Assembly (NCBI GenBank): GCA_041497115.1
Contig: JBGQFW010000007.1
Span: 11,957-75,956 of the forward strand
Source of the DNA: AR5 sp041497115
GTDB lineage: Bacteria > Methylomirabilota > Methylomirabilia > Rokubacteriales > CSP1-6
Direction: 5' to 3'
Length of the DNA stretch: 64,000 nt
Part shown: in pieces, positions 42,082 to 51,189 of the stretch
How positions within the stretch are numbered: position 1 is the stretch's first letter
How the letters are laid out: each line of letters begins with the position of its first letter
Made by a program: the position numbers and the translations under genes
Notes under the pieces: generated by a model
The model's input: the letters and a program-made list of their open reading frames with translations, nothing else
What the model was told of the DNA's origin: nothing
The model's database searches: none

Positions 42082-42878
42082 AAAAATGGGTCGGCCTCGG
42101 CCTGACGCTCGGCGTGCTCCTGAGCGCTCTCGCGGCGCCGTGGCTGACGCCGCACGATCCGCTGCTGGCCGACTTCGCCGCCGGCCTCAAGCCGCCCGGC
42201 ACGCCCGGCCATCCCCTCGGCACCGACCAGCTCGGGCGCGACCTGCTCGCCCGCGTCCTCTACGGCGCGCGGCTGGCGCTCTTCATCGGCCTGTGCACGG
42301 TGGTGGCCACCGCGGTGGTGGGCGGGCTGCTCGGCCTGGTGGCGGGCTTCGTCGAGCGCTGGCCGTCGACGGTGCTCATGCGGCTGGCCGACGTGCAGCT
42401 CTCGTTTCCCTTCGTCCTCCTCGCGCTCACGATCAACGCGATCGTCGGCCTCGGCCTGCGCAACATCATCCTCAGCCTGTCGGCAGCCGGCTGGGTCGTC
42501 TTCGCGCGCGTCGTGCGCGGCGAGGTGCTGTCGGTCAAGCAGCGCGACTTCGTCCACGCCGCCGCTGCGCTGGGCGTGGGACGCGGGCGGCTGCTCTTCC
42601 GCCATGTGCTGCCCAACGTGGCGCCCTCGCTCATCGTCGTCGCCAGCCTGCAGTTCTCGCAGTTCGTCGTGGCGGAGGCGGCCATCAGCTTCCTCGGCTT
42701 CGGCGTGCAGCCGCCCACGCCGGCCTGGGGCAGCATGCTGAGCGAGAGCCGCGACTACCTCTACATCGCCTGGTGGCTGGCCGCCTTCCCCGGCGCCGCG
42801 CTGGCGCTGACCGCGCTGGGCGTGAACCTGGTGGGCGACTGGCTGCGCGACACGCTGGACCCCAAGCTCCGCTTCTGA
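42078..42878 (+). CDS. Peptide-type ABC permease (DppC family)
   Basis: 266 residues. The N-terminal helix is followed by the DppC signature PGHPLGTDQLGRDLLARVLYGAR, and the EAA loop AAAALGVGRGRLLFRHVLPN, then GFGVQPPTPAWGSML. GTG 42078 overlaps the preceding stop. Partner of the DppB-type permease. Confidence 0.93.
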   Translation: MKKWVGLGLTLGVLLSALAAPWLTPHDPLLADFAAGLKPPGTPGHPLGTDQLGRDLLARVLYGARLALFIGLCTVVATAVVGGLLGLVAGFVERWPSTVLMRLADVQLSFPFVLLALTINAIVGLGLRNIILSLSAAGWVVFARVVRGEVLSVKQRDFVHAAAALGVGRGRLLFRHVLPNVAPSLIVVASLQFSQFVVAEAAISFLGFGVQPPTPAWGSMLSESRDYLYIAWWLAAFPGAALALTALGVNLVGDWLRDTLDPKLRF

Positions 42879-42998
42879 CGGCGCCCGAGACCCGGATCAC
42901 CGCCGCCTCGGCTCTCACGAGGTGACGAGCCTGGCGTAGTGCTCGGCGCTCGCGCTACACTGCTGGCCCGACTCAATCCGGCACCAGGGAGACGCCTC

Positions 42999-44528
42999 AT
43001 GCGCATGCTACGAGTAGTCGTCGTCGCCGCCGCCATTCTCGGGCTCACCGCCCCCGCGCCGGCCCAGGACCGCGTCAAGACCAAGGAGATCGTGGTCGGC
43101 CTCGGCGCCGAGCCGCGCACCATGCTGGCCGTGACGATCGTGGACTGGACGACCAACAACATGCTCGAGCACATCTACGACCGGCTCCTCGACCGCGACG
43201 CCAAGACGTTCAAGCCCAGGCCGATGCTGGCCGAGAGCTGGCGGATCGTGAACGACACGATGTGGGAGTTCAAGCTGCGCCGTGGCGTGAAGTTCCACAA
43301 CGGCGAGCCGTTCACGGCGGCCTCGGTCAAGGCCACCATCGACTACGCGCTCGATCCGGCCACCAAGAGCCACTTCGCCTCCGCCGCCTACTGGGGGCTC
43401 GTCAAGGAGGTGCAGGTCGTCGACGACTACACGGTGCGGTTCGTCACCAAGCAGCCGTGGCCGAACATGGTCGACAGCGCCTCGCTGACCAACTCCCTCA
43501 TCATGCCGGCCAAGGCGCTGAAGGAGCTGGGCCCGGCCAAGCTGGCCGAGCACCCGATCGGCACCGGCCCCTTCAAGTTCGTCGAGTGGAAGCGCGACGA
43601 GCGGCTCGTGCTCGACCGCAACCCCGACTACTGGCAGGGTCCCGCCGACGTCAGCCGCGTGACCTTCCGCTTCATCCCCGAGTTCAGCGCGCGCATGGCC
43701 GCCCTGCTCTCGGGCGAGATCGACATCATGAAGGACGTGCCGCCCCAGGCGGTCGAGGCGGTCGAGCGGAGCGGGCGCGCCAAGGTCCGCGCCACCGTCT
43801 CCTCCCGCATCAACTACCTGGCGCTGGTGAACCTCAAGCCGGGGCCGATGCAGGACGTCCGCGTGCGGCGCGCGATGAACTACGCCGTCAACGTGGACGA
43901 GCTGATCGCCCAGGTGCTCAAGGGCCGGGCCACGCGGATGTGCGGGCCGATGGCGCCCGCCAACGTGGACTACGCGCCGGCCGAGTGCTACCAGTACGAC
44001 CCCGCCCGCGCCCAGGCGCTGTTCAAGGAGGCCGGCGTGGATCCCGCCAAGCTGGCCCTCACGCTCGACACGCCATCGGGGCGCTACCCGCTCGACAAGG
44101 ACGTGTCGCTCGCCATCGCCGCCCAGCTCCAGCGGCTGGGCATCAAGGTCAACGTGGTCGTCAACGAGTGGGGCACGCACCTGGACAAGATCAAGAACCG
44201 CAACACCGGCGATATGTTCTTCCTCGGCTGGGGCCCGGCGCTGCACGGCCAGGGCACGATGCAGCCGCTCTTCCTCGCCGACCAGACCTACTCGTCCTAC
44301 GGCAACAACAAGACGATCGATAGCAAGATTGCGCGCGCCCAGACGCTGCTCGATCCCAAGGCCCGCGCCGAGGCCTACGCCGAGCTGCAGAAGCTGGTCC
44401 GCGACGAGGCGCCCTGGGTGTTCCTCTGGCAGCAGCACGACCTCTACGGCGTGGCCCAGACCATCGAGTGGACCCCGCGCGCCGACGAAAAAGTCTGGAT
44501 GTACGACGCCAAGGTGATCGCGCGGTGA
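42999..44528 (+). CDS. Peptide-type ABC substrate-binding protein (DppA/OppA family)
   Basis: About 509 residues. Signal peptide MRMLRVVVVAAAILGLTAPA, then the type II binding fold: LRRGVKFHNGEPFTAASVK, GTGPFKFVEWKRDERLVLDR, NPDYW and a C-terminal FLGWGPALHG region. It captures a peptide or similar solute outside the membrane. ATG 42999 is chosen because GGGAG lies 7 nt upstream; TACACT at 42956-42961 may be its own -10 box in the 120-bp gap. The stop overlaps the amidohydrolase start. Confidence 0.92.
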   Translation: MRMLRVVVVAAAILGLTAPAPAQDRVKTKEIVVGLGAEPRTMLAVTIVDWTTNNMLEHIYDRLLDRDAKTFKPRPMLAESWRIVNDTMWEFKLRRGVKFHNGEPFTAASVKATIDYALDPATKSHFASAAYWGLVKEVQVVDDYTVRFVTKQPWPNMVDSASLTNSLIMPAKALKELGPAKLAEHPIGTGPFKFVEWKRDERLVLDRNPDYWQGPADVSRVTFRFIPEFSARMAALLSGEIDIMKDVPPQAVEAVERSGRAKVRATVSSRINYLALVNLKPGPMQDVRVRRAMNYAVNVDELIAQVLKGRATRMCGPMAPANVDYAPAECYQYDPARAQALFKEAGVDPAKLALTLDTPSGRYPLDKDVSLAIAAQLQRLGIKVNVVVNEWGTHLDKIKNRNTGDMFFLGWGPALHGQGTMQPLFLADQTYSSYGNNKTIDSKIARAQTLLDPKARAEAYAELQKLVRDEAPWVFLWQQHDLYGVAQTIEWTPRADEKVWMYDAKVIAR

Positions 44529-45760
44529 GCATCACCGTTTTCACCAACGCGCTGCTGATCGACTGCACGGGCGCCGAGCCGGTCGAGGGCGCCGCCGTCG
44601 TCGTCGAGGACGAGCGCATCAAGGACGTGCTGCCCCACGGCCGAGTCGGCCCCCAGCCCGGCCGCGTCACCACGCTCGACCTCAAGGGGCGGACGCTCAT
44701 GCCCGGCCTCACCGACGCCCACGTGCACATCTGCGCGGTGACCGAGAACATCACCGACCAGCACCGCTTCTACCCGCCGTCGTACGTCGCCGCCCGCGCC
44801 ATGAAGCGCGCGGAGGAATGTTTGATGCAGGGCTTCACGACCGTTCGGGATGCGGGAGGTGCCGATTATGGCTTCCGGATGGTGCTGGAGGAAGGGTATT
44901 TTCCAGGGCCCCGCCTGCTCGTCTCCGGCCACTACATCTCGCAGACCGGCGGCCACGGTGACAAGCGCCGCCGCGCCGAGTGGGTCGCGCCCATCGACTG
45001 CTGCATGGGGATGATCGGCTCGATCGCCGACGGCGAGGCCGAGGTGCGCAAGGCGGTGCGCGAGCAGCTGCGCCGCGACGTGGACCAGATCAAGATCATG
45101 GCCTCGGGCGGCGCCATGTCGCCCTCCGACGAGCTCGACACCACCCAGTTCACCGTCGCCGAGATGCGGGCCGCCGTCGAGGAGGCGCAGGCGGTGGGCA
45201 AGTACGTGCTGAGCCACGCCTACTCCGACACCGCCGTCCGCAACGCGATCGCGGCGGGCGTGCGGTCCATCGAGCACGGCAACCTGATCCGCGAGCCGGC
45301 CGCCAAGGCCATCAAGGACGCCGGCGCCTTCCTGGTGCCGACGATGGTGACCTACGAGGCGATCTACCGCGAGGGCAAGCGCTACGGCATCGGCGACCAC
45401 CAGGTCGCCAAGATCGACCTGGCCCGCCAGCAGTCGGTGCAGGGGCTGACCTACGCCTACAAGGCCGGCTGCAAGATCGGCTCGGGCTCCGACCTGCTCG
45501 GCGACATGATGATCCAGCGGGCGGTCGAGTTCGAGCTGAAGGGGCAGGTGATGAAGCCGATGGAGGTGCTCCTGTCGGCGACGAAGGTGAACGCGGAGCT
45601 GTTCCGCATGACGGACCGGATCGGCTCGGTCGAGCCCGGCAAGTACGCCGACCTCATCGTCGTGGAGGGCAACCCGCTCGACAACCTGCGCGTCTTCCAG
45701 AAGCTCGACAATCTCAAGCTGATCATGAAGGGCGGCCATGTCCACAAGCAAACACTCTGA
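44525..45760 (+). CDS. Metal-dependent amidohydrolase (imidazolonepropionase/prolidase-like)
   Basis: 411 residues. Amidohydrolase metal ligands: LTDAHVHI (HxH), the carboxylated Lys in IKIMASGGAMS, His in VLSHAYS and IEHGN, and Asp in GSGSDLL. The C-terminal GKYADLIVVEGNPLDNL is typical. The subgroup includes Xaa-Pro and Xaa-Arg dipeptidases. GTG 44525 overlaps the binding-protein stop, so it probably hydrolyses the compound imported by the Dpp-type transporter. Confidence 0.9.
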   Translation: MSITVFTNALLIDCTGAEPVEGAAVVVEDERIKDVLPHGRVGPQPGRVTTLDLKGRTLMPGLTDAHVHICAVTENITDQHRFYPPSYVAARAMKRAEECLMQGFTTVRDAGGADYGFRMVLEEGYFPGPRLLVSGHYISQTGGHGDKRRRAEWVAPIDCCMGMIGSIADGEAEVRKAVREQLRRDVDQIKIMASGGAMSPSDELDTTQFTVAEMRAAVEEAQAVGKYVLSHAYSDTAVRNAIAAGVRSIEHGNLIREPAAKAIKDAGAFLVPTMVTYEAIYREGKRYGIGDHQVAKIDLARQQSVQGLTYAYKAGCKIGSGSDLLGDMMIQRAVEFELKGQVMKPMEVLLSATKVNAELFRMTDRIGSVEPGKYADLIVVEGNPLDNLRVFQKLDNLKLIMKGGHVHKQTL

Positions 45761-46508
45761 CCTCATCCTCGATCAGTTCACGCGTCAGGCGGTGCCGTTC
45801 GCCACCGCGCCGTCCATCAAGGACGAGGCCGCGCTGAAGCTGATCATCGACTGGAGCGGCGCCGGCCCCGAGGACACCGTGCTCGACGTCGCCAGCGGCC
45901 CCGGGCTCGTGGTCGTCGCGTTCGCCCGGGTGGCCAAGCACGCCACCGGCATCGACATCACGCCGGCCATGATCGAGCGGGCTCTCCGGTACGCGCAGGA
46001 GCAGGGCGTGACCAACGTCACCTGGCGGCAGGGCGATGTGCTGCCGCTGCCGTACCCGGACGCGTCGTTCTCGATCGTCAGCTCGCGCTTCGCGTTCCAC
46101 CACTTCCTCGATCCGCTCGCCGTCCTCACGCAGATGGCGCGGGTCTGCAAGCCGGGCGGCACGGTGCTGGTGGTGGACAGCGCCCCCGCCCCCGACACGG
46201 CCGACGCCTTCAACCGGCTGGAGATCGTGCGCGACCCCTCGCACGTGCGCGCGCTGCCGGAGGCCGAGCACCTGGACCTCTTCCGCCGGGCGGGGCTGCC
46301 CGCGCCGCGCGTGACCCACTATCGCCTGGAGGGCGAGCTGGAGGCGCTCATCGCGCGCTCGTTCCCCAAGCCGGGCGACGACGAGACGATGCGCCGGATC
46401 TTCGCCGACTCGCTGGCCGGCGACACGCTGGGCATCCAGGCGCGGCGCGACCCCGACGGTCGGATCCGCTACGGCTACCCCGTCGCGGTGATGGCCGCCC
46501 GGCGCTGA
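45738..46508 (+). CDS. Class I SAM-dependent methyltransferase (UbiE/MenG-like)
   Basis: 256 residues. Motif I is VLDVASGPGLVVVAFA; motif II/III text is WRQGDVLPLPYPDASFSIV and FAFHHFLDPLAVL; post-III is VCKPGGTVLVVD. This is the Methyltransf_11 pattern. Its first 23 bases overlap the amidohydrolase gene in another frame, so it belongs to the same operon. Substrate unknown. Confidence 0.87.
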   Translation: MSTSKHSDLILDQFTRQAVPFATAPSIKDEAALKLIIDWSGAGPEDTVLDVASGPGLVVVAFARVAKHATGIDITPAMIERALRYAQEQGVTNVTWRQGDVLPLPYPDASFSIVSSRFAFHHFLDPLAVLTQMARVCKPGGTVLVVDSAPAPDTADAFNRLEIVRDPSHVRALPEAEHLDLFRRAGLPAPRVTHYRLEGELEALIARSFPKPGDDETMRRIFADSLAGDTLGIQARRDPDGRIRYGYPVAVMAARR

Positions 46509-46516
46509 CCGCGGGC

Positions 46517-47015
46517 GTGCGCGTCGTCGATCTCTCGTTTCCGATCCGGCCGCACGTCCGCTGGAAGGTCGAGTCGACGCTGCGCTCGGCCCACGCGCGC
46601 GGCGACCTCTTCCAGTCCACCGTGGTCACGATCGCGTGCCACGCCTACACGCACGTGGACGCGCCCGTGCACTTCCTGCCGGGCGACCGCGACGTCGCGA
46701 CCATGCCGGTGGACCAGTGGATCGGCGAGGCCGCCGTGGTGGACCTCACCCACCTCGGCGACAACGGCGAGGTCTCGGCAGCCGAGCTGGACCGCCACGC
46801 CGGCCACGTGCGCGCGGGCGACATCGTGCTGCTGCGCACCGACTGGCCGCGCCGGGCGAGCGTGGAGAGCGAGCGGTTCTGGAAGGACGCGCCGTGGACC
46901 GCGCGCACCTGACGAACCTCGATCAGATCGGCGCGCCGCGCTGCCGGTTCATGGCGCTCCCGCTCAGGCTCGAGGGCGCCGACGGCTCGCCGGTGCGCGC
47001 CGTCGCTACGCCCTC
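46517..47015 (+). pseudogene. Cyclase-family (kynurenine formamidase-like) gene with internal deletion
   Basis: The first frame (46517-46912) has the cyclase family N-terminus: DLSFPIRPHVRWKVE, the metal motif AYTHVDAPVHFLPG and LLRTDWPRR, up to APWTART and a stop. From about 46909, one frame over, it continues HLTNLDQIGAPRCRF and MALPLRLEGADGSPVRAV, the family C-terminus. About 60 residues that normally lie between are missing and the join is out of frame. It is probably non-functional. Either genome decay or an assembly collapse could give this pattern. Confidence 0.75.
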
Positions 47016-47318
47016 GGCTTCGGCGGCGGCCGGCCGGTCGCCCGCGACCGCGCCGCCGAGCTGGCCGCCGCCGGATCGGACGGCGCGGCGCTGATCGCCA
47101 GCGTCCGCGCCCTCGCGGCCGAACTCGGCGCCGCGCTGGCCGCGCTGACGCCCGCCGACCTCGACCAGAAGGTCACGCCCGCCCCCGAGCTCTGGGGCAC
47201 CGGCCCGCCGCGGGAGATCTCCCGGCGCGAGGCCCTCGTCGAGAGCGTGCGCCACGCCGCGCTCCACCTGGGCGAGCTGCGGCTCACGCGCGATCTCGCC
47301 CCGGCGCAGCCGGCGTAG
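47016..47318 (+). pseudogene. DinB-family gene lacking its N-terminal part
   Basis: Directly joined to the cyclase relic. In frame from about 47016: RYALGFGGGRPVARDRAAEL, LIASVRALAAELGAALAALT, then ESVRHAALHLGELRLTRDLA and a stop. This resembles the middle and C-terminal helices of DinB/YfiT-like proteins, including a C-terminal His helix. No start codon or N-terminal helix with the first metal His is present. The cyclase-DinB boundary is abrupt. Confidence 0.55.
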
Positions 47319-47353
47319 CGCCGGCCTCGACGTTCGGGGCACAATACTCACCG

Positions 47354-48256
47354 ATGCCACCGCTCGATCTCCGCCTCGCCCCGATGGCCGGTATCACCAA
47401 CGCGCCGTTCCGGCTCGTGTGCCGCGAGTGCGGCGCCGGGCCGCTCACCAGCGAGGAGATCGACGCGCGCGCGCTGGTGCTCGGCAACGACCGGACCGAG
47501 GGGCTGACCGCCTGCCTGCCCGGGGAGCGGCCGCTGGCCATGCAGCTGCTGGGCGCCGATCCCGACGTGCTGGCCGAGGCCGCGCGGCGGCTCGAGGCGG
47601 CCGGCGCCGACGGCATCGACCTCAACATGGGCTGCCCGGTGCCCAAGATCGTCGCCAAGGGGCAGGGCGCCGCTCTCATGCGTGACCCGCTTGCCGCCGC
47701 GGTGATCTTCCGCACGCTGCGCAAGGCGGTGCGCGGGCCCCTGTCGATCAAGATCCGCGGCGGCTGGGACGATCGCACGCTGAACGCCGTCGAGATCGCC
47801 CGGCTCGGCGAGAGCGAGGGGGTCGACGCGATCACCGTGCACCCGCGCACGCGCTCGCAGCGATTCACCGGCCGGGCGCCGTGGGACGTCATTGCCGCGG
47901 TGGTGGCGGCGGTGAGGGTGCCGGTGACCGGCAACGGCGACGTGACCGGCGTCGAGGACGCGCGCGCGATGGTGGCCGTCACCGGCTGTGCGGCGGTGAT
48001 GATCGGGCGCGGCGCGCTGGGGGCGCCGTGGACCTTCCTCGGCCGTCCGGCGACGCGCGACGAGCGGGCGGCGATCATCCGCCGTCACGCCGACCTGATC
48101 GCCGCGCACCTCCCCGAGCGGCCGGCGCTCCTGCAGCTGCGGAAGCACCTGGCGTGGTACTCGGCGGGGCGACCGGGCTCGGCGGCCCTGCGCCCGCGGC
48201 TGTTCGCGGCGGCGACGGCGGGCGAGGCGCGCGATCTGTTCTGGAGCGGCTGGTGA
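47354..48256 (+). CDS. tRNA-dihydrouridine synthase
   Basis: 300 residues. FMN-dependent TIM barrel: LAPMAGITNAPFRLVCRECG, INMGCPVPK-type text (here LNMGCPVPKIVAKGQGAALM) with the catalytic Cys, SIKIRGGWDD, TVHPRTRSQRFTG, and VTGNGDV then MIGRGALGAPW. It reduces uridines in the D-loop of tRNA; closest in motif to DusB. CACAAT at 47340-47345 lies 8 nt before ATG 47354, so the transcript may be leaderless. The downstream MaoC start overlaps the stop. Confidence 0.93.
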   Translation: MPPLDLRLAPMAGITNAPFRLVCRECGAGPLTSEEIDARALVLGNDRTEGLTACLPGERPLAMQLLGADPDVLAEAARRLEAAGADGIDLNMGCPVPKIVAKGQGAALMRDPLAAAVIFRTLRKAVRGPLSIKIRGGWDDRTLNAVEIARLGESEGVDAITVHPRTRSQRFTGRAPWDVIAAVVAAVRVPVTGNGDVTGVEDARAMVAVTGCAAVMIGRGALGAPWTFLGRPATRDERAAIIRRHADLIAAHLPERPALLQLRKHLAWYSAGRPGSAALRPRLFAAATAGEARDLFWSGW

Positions 48257-48702
48257 CCGGCCAGCGCTTCTTCGAGGACTTCCGCGTCGGTGACCGGTTC
48301 GAGAGCCCGTCGAAGACGCTCAACGACGGTCACTTCATGTTCTTCGCCGGCATGACGGGCGACGCCCATCCCATCCACTACGACGACGAGTACGCGCGGC
48401 GCACGCGCTTCGGCCGGCGGCTGGCCCACGGCCTGCTGCTGACCTCGCTCACGGCGGTCGGCGCCTCGACGCTGGCCCCCGTCATCGAGGCGTCCATCGT
48501 GGCCTTCGTCGAGCAGACGACGCGCTTCCGGGCGCCCGCCTTCATCGGCGACACGCTCAAGCCGGCCCACGAGGTGATCGCCCTCGAGCGCAAGCGCTCG
48601 GCCGGCCTCGTCACGCTGCGAGTCATCCTCACCAACCAGCGCGGCGAGACGGTCCTCGAGGGCGAGCACCGCTACCTCATCGCCTACCGCCCGGCCGCGT
48701 GA
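48253..48702 (+). CDS. MaoC-type hydratase / hot-dog protein
   Basis: 149 residues. FEDFRVGDRFESPSKTL, then the hydratase motif GDAHPIHYDDEYARRTRFG and LAHGLLLTSL. Resembles (R)-specific enoyl-CoA or mesaconyl-CoA hydratases. GTG 48253 overlaps the dihydrouridine synthase stop, a coupling with no evident functional meaning. Confidence 0.87.
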   Translation: MTGQRFFEDFRVGDRFESPSKTLNDGHFMFFAGMTGDAHPIHYDDEYARRTRFGRRLAHGLLLTSLTAVGASTLAPVIEASIVAFVEQTTRFRAPAFIGDTLKPAHEVIALERKRSAGLVTLRVILTNQRGETVLEGEHRYLIAYRPAA

Positions 48703-48709
48703 GCCTCGG

Positions 48710-49603
48710 CTAGCGCTCGCCGGCCCAGCCGTCGGCGACCTGCCGCCAGCGCGCGCGAATCGCCTCCGCGTCCGCGGGCGGCAGCGGCCCCGCATCGAGC
48801 TGCGCGGCGTTCTCCCGCCACCGCCCCGGGCGCGTGGTGCCGACGATCAGCGTGTGCACGCCCGGCAGGGACGCGGTGAAGCGGAGCGCCACGCCGACCG
48901 CCTCCGCCACCGGCCGCGCGAGAAAGTCGTACTCGAGCCGCTGCAGGCGGTCCCAGTACGCGTGGTGATAGGCGTTGTCCGGGCGCCGGCCCGTGCGCCA
49001 CGCCGCGTTGGCGATCGGCCGCTTGGCGATGACGCCGACGCCGCCGGCGCGGGCGGCCGGCAGCGTGAGCTCGATCGCCTCCTGATCGGCCACGCTGATG
49101 GACGTCTGCAGCACGTCGAAGCGCCCGCACGTGACGGCGTAGCGGGCGGCGGCGCCGTTGCCGCTGTAGCCGAGGAAGCGCGCCTGGCCCCGCGCGCGCG
49201 CCCGCTCGAGGACCTCGATCACGTCGCCGCGGCGCAGATCCTCCTCGGAGCAGGTGTGCAGCTGCAGGAGCTCGACGTGATCGGTGCGCAGGCGCGCCAG
49301 GCTGCGCGCGATGCTCCGCTCGAGCGAGGCGGGACGCCAATCGTCGCGGCCGGTGCCCTCGAAGTGGCCGCACTTCGTGAAGAGATGGTAGTCACGCCGC
49401 CGGCCGGCCACCGCCGCGCCGATGAGCGACTCCGAGTCCCCGTAGCACTCGGCGGTGTCGATGACGTTGAGACCGGCGTCGAGCGCCTCGGCGAGGAGCC
49501 GTCCCACGCGGACCGCGTCCACCCGCTCGAAGCCGATCTCCGAGCCGCCGAAGCCGAGCACGCTGACGGCGAGCCCGGTGCGGCCGAGCGGGCGGCGCTC
49601 CAT
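48710..49603 (-). CDS. Aldo/keto reductase
   Basis: 297 residues. (alpha/beta)8 NAD(P)H reductase: LGRTGLAVSVLGFGGSEIGF, catalytic Tyr in NVIDTAECYGDSE, Lys in LFTKCGHFEG, His-region VELLQLHTCSEED, and HTLIVGTTRPGR near the cofactor site. Reduces aldehydes or ketones. Converges on the MaoC gene with 7 bp between and no visible terminator. Confidence 0.92.
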   Translation of the reverse strand: MERRPLGRTGLAVSVLGFGGSEIGFERVDAVRVGRLLAEALDAGLNVIDTAECYGDSESLIGAAVAGRRRDYHLFTKCGHFEGTGRDDWRPASLERSIARSLARLRTDHVELLQLHTCSEEDLRRGDVIEVLERARARGQARFLGYSGNGAAARYAVTCGRFDVLQTSISVADQEAIELTLPAARAGGVGVIAKRPIANAAWRTGRRPDNAYHHAYWDRLQRLEYDFLARPVAEAVGVALRFTASLPGVHTLIVGTTRPGRWRENAAQLDAGPLPPADAEAIRARWRQVADGWAGER

Positions 49604-49618
49604 CCGGACGCTAGGCGG

Positions 49619-49981
49619 TCACGCGGCGCGGGGCAGCGAGACGTCGGCGGGCGCCGGCGCCCGCACGGGGATCGGCTTCACCACCAGCTCGTAGCCGGCC
49701 GGCACGCCACCCGCGACCGCCGGCCACGCGCGCTCAAGGAGGAACGCCCAGTCGCTCGGCGCGGTGAGCACGACACGACCGGCATGCCACGGCGCGGGCG
49801 GCTCGACGCTGACGGCAACCACCGACTCGCCGCCCAGCGCGCGGATGAGGGCCGCGTGCACGGTCGCGCGCACGGTGAGCGCGCGCTCAACGCGCCGATC
49901 CTGGTACAACCGCCAGGCGAGCGGGCCGAGCACCACGCTGCCGATGAACAGGGCGCCGAGAAATGCCGGGATCATGACCAT
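49619..49981 (-). CDS. Small membrane-anchored hypothetical protein
   Basis: About 120 residues, unrecognised. One N-terminal membrane helix (PAFLGALFIGSVVLGPLAWRL) then a soluble alpha/beta-looking domain with a Pro-rich tail. A G-rich stretch lies just before ATG 49981; ATG 49975 is also possible. Upstream on the same strand is the D-threonine-aldolase-like gene. Confidence 0.6.
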   Translation of the reverse strand: MVMIPAFLGALFIGSVVLGPLAWRLYQDRRVERALTVRATVHAALIRALGGESVVAVSVEPPAPWHAGRVVLTAPSDWAFLLERAWPAVAGGVPAGYELVVKPIPVRAPAPADVSLPRAA

Positions 49982-50027
49982 GCCCCCCCCCGCCGATTGG
50001 GATGGCGCCCTCGTCCCCGGAGATTCA

Positions 50028-51125
50028 TCAGTCCGACCGCCCGCGCGCGGCGATCTCCCACACGGCCTCCACCGTGGTGCCGCGCACGACCCACACACGA
50101 TCGTAGAGGTTGAACGTCGGGTCGCAGTGCGGTGGGAAGAACTCGATGCGTTCGCCCAGCCGCGGCGGTCGCGCCGCGTCGGTGATGGTGAGCCGCCCGT
50201 GCTCGTCGCCGGCGAAGCCGTAGGCGATCCCCGGCCGCTCGACCGCCTCCGGCGGAAACGGCTTGTCGGTGGAGAACGCCTTGAGGCCGGCGTCCACCAT
50301 CGCGCGGTCGGCGGCGACGCTCACCACGGTGGCGACGACCGTCAGCGCCATCTCGAAGTCGGTCAGCGCGGGGCCGGTGCGGCCGCCGATCTGCCGATAG
50401 TCGAGGTCCATCACGCAATACGATCCCGACTGCAGCTCGGTGAGGCCGCCGAGCTCGGTGTCGATGTCGTACGTCCCCGTCGAGCCGCCGGCGACGACCT
50501 CGACGGGAAGGCCGGCCGCCTCGAAGCGCGCGCGTGTGTCCATCAGCGGCGCCATCGCCGCGTGCGACGCCGCGCGCCGCGCCGTCCAGCCGACGACGTG
50601 CGCGCACTGCCCGGCATAGCCCTGCAGCCCGCGGAGCCGCAGCGCCCGCTGCCCGGCGACGAGCCGGCCCAGCGCCAGCGCGGCCTCGCCCGGCTCCACA
50701 CCGGTGCGCCGCGCGCCGACGTGCACGTCCACCACGACGTTGAGGACCACGCCGTCCTCGGCGGCGGCGGTGGCCAGCGCGCGCACGTTGTCGGGATGGT
50801 CCATCACGACCATCGTGTCGGGCGCCTCGCCGGCCAGCCGGGTGAGGCGCCGGATCGCCCCCGGCGCCACGACCTCGGTGGTGATGAGCAGCCCGCGCAC
50901 GCCCGCCCGCGCCATCACCTCGGCCTCGCCGAGCTTGGCGCAGGCCACGCCGAGCGCGCCCGCCGCCACCTGCCGCCGGGCGATCTCCGGGCAGCGGTGG
51001 GTCTTGGCGTGCGGGCGCAGCGCCTTGCCGCTGCGGGTCGCGTGCGCCTGCAGCCGCGTGAGGTTCGCCTCGAAGCGGGCGGCGTCGAGCAGGAGCGCGG
51101 GCGTGGGGATCTCGTCGCGGTGCAT
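50028..51125 (-). CDS. D-threonine aldolase / alanine racemase-like PLP enzyme (fold III)
   Basis: 365 residues. N-terminal TIM barrel with the PLP lysine in LRPHAKTHRCPEIA and phosphate-binding VVAGGSTGTYDID. C-terminal domain carries the metal-binding pair in FPPHCDPTFNLYDRVWVV, as in metal-dependent D-threonine aldolases and D-serine dehydratases. Expected to cleave or dehydrate a D-3-hydroxy amino acid. ATG 51125 is preceded closely by GGAGG. Divergent from the serine-glyoxylate-type aminotransferase, suggesting linked glycine/serine metabolism. Confidence 0.88.
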   Translation of the reverse strand: MHRDEIPTPALLLDAARFEANLTRLQAHATRSGKALRPHAKTHRCPEIARRQVAAGALGVACAKLGEAEVMARAGVRGLLITTEVVAPGAIRRLTRLAGEAPDTMVVMDHPDNVRALATAAAEDGVVLNVVVDVHVGARRTGVEPGEAALALGRLVAGQRALRLRGLQGYAGQCAHVVGWTARRAASHAAMAPLMDTRARFEAAGLPVEVVAGGSTGTYDIDTELGGLTELQSGSYCVMDLDYRQIGGRTGPALTDFEMALTVVATVVSVAADRAMVDAGLKAFSTDKPFPPEAVERPGIAYGFAGDEHGRLTITDAARPPRLGERIEFFPPHCDPTFNLYDRVWVVRGTTVEAVWEIAARGRSD

Positions 51126-51151
51126 AGGCCTCCGACTATACACAACACCGA

Positions 51152-51180
51152 TTGACGCGCACCCGGCCGTTCTCTAGACT
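51152..51180 (+). promoter_or_regulatory. Sigma-70-type promoter of the aminotransferase gene
   Basis: TTGACG (51152-51157), a 17-bp spacer and TAGACT (51175-51180), a near-consensus vegetative promoter. The ATG at 51190 is 9 nt after the -10 box, so the transcript has almost no leader. Confidence 0.75.
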
Positions 51181-51189
51181 CGCGGAACG

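Noticed and set aside
49764..51177. Plus-strand frames opposite the D-threonine-aldolase-like gene
   Set aside because: They have no domain or signal content, while the minus strand encodes a complete fold-III PLP enzyme with PHAKTHR and HCD motifs.
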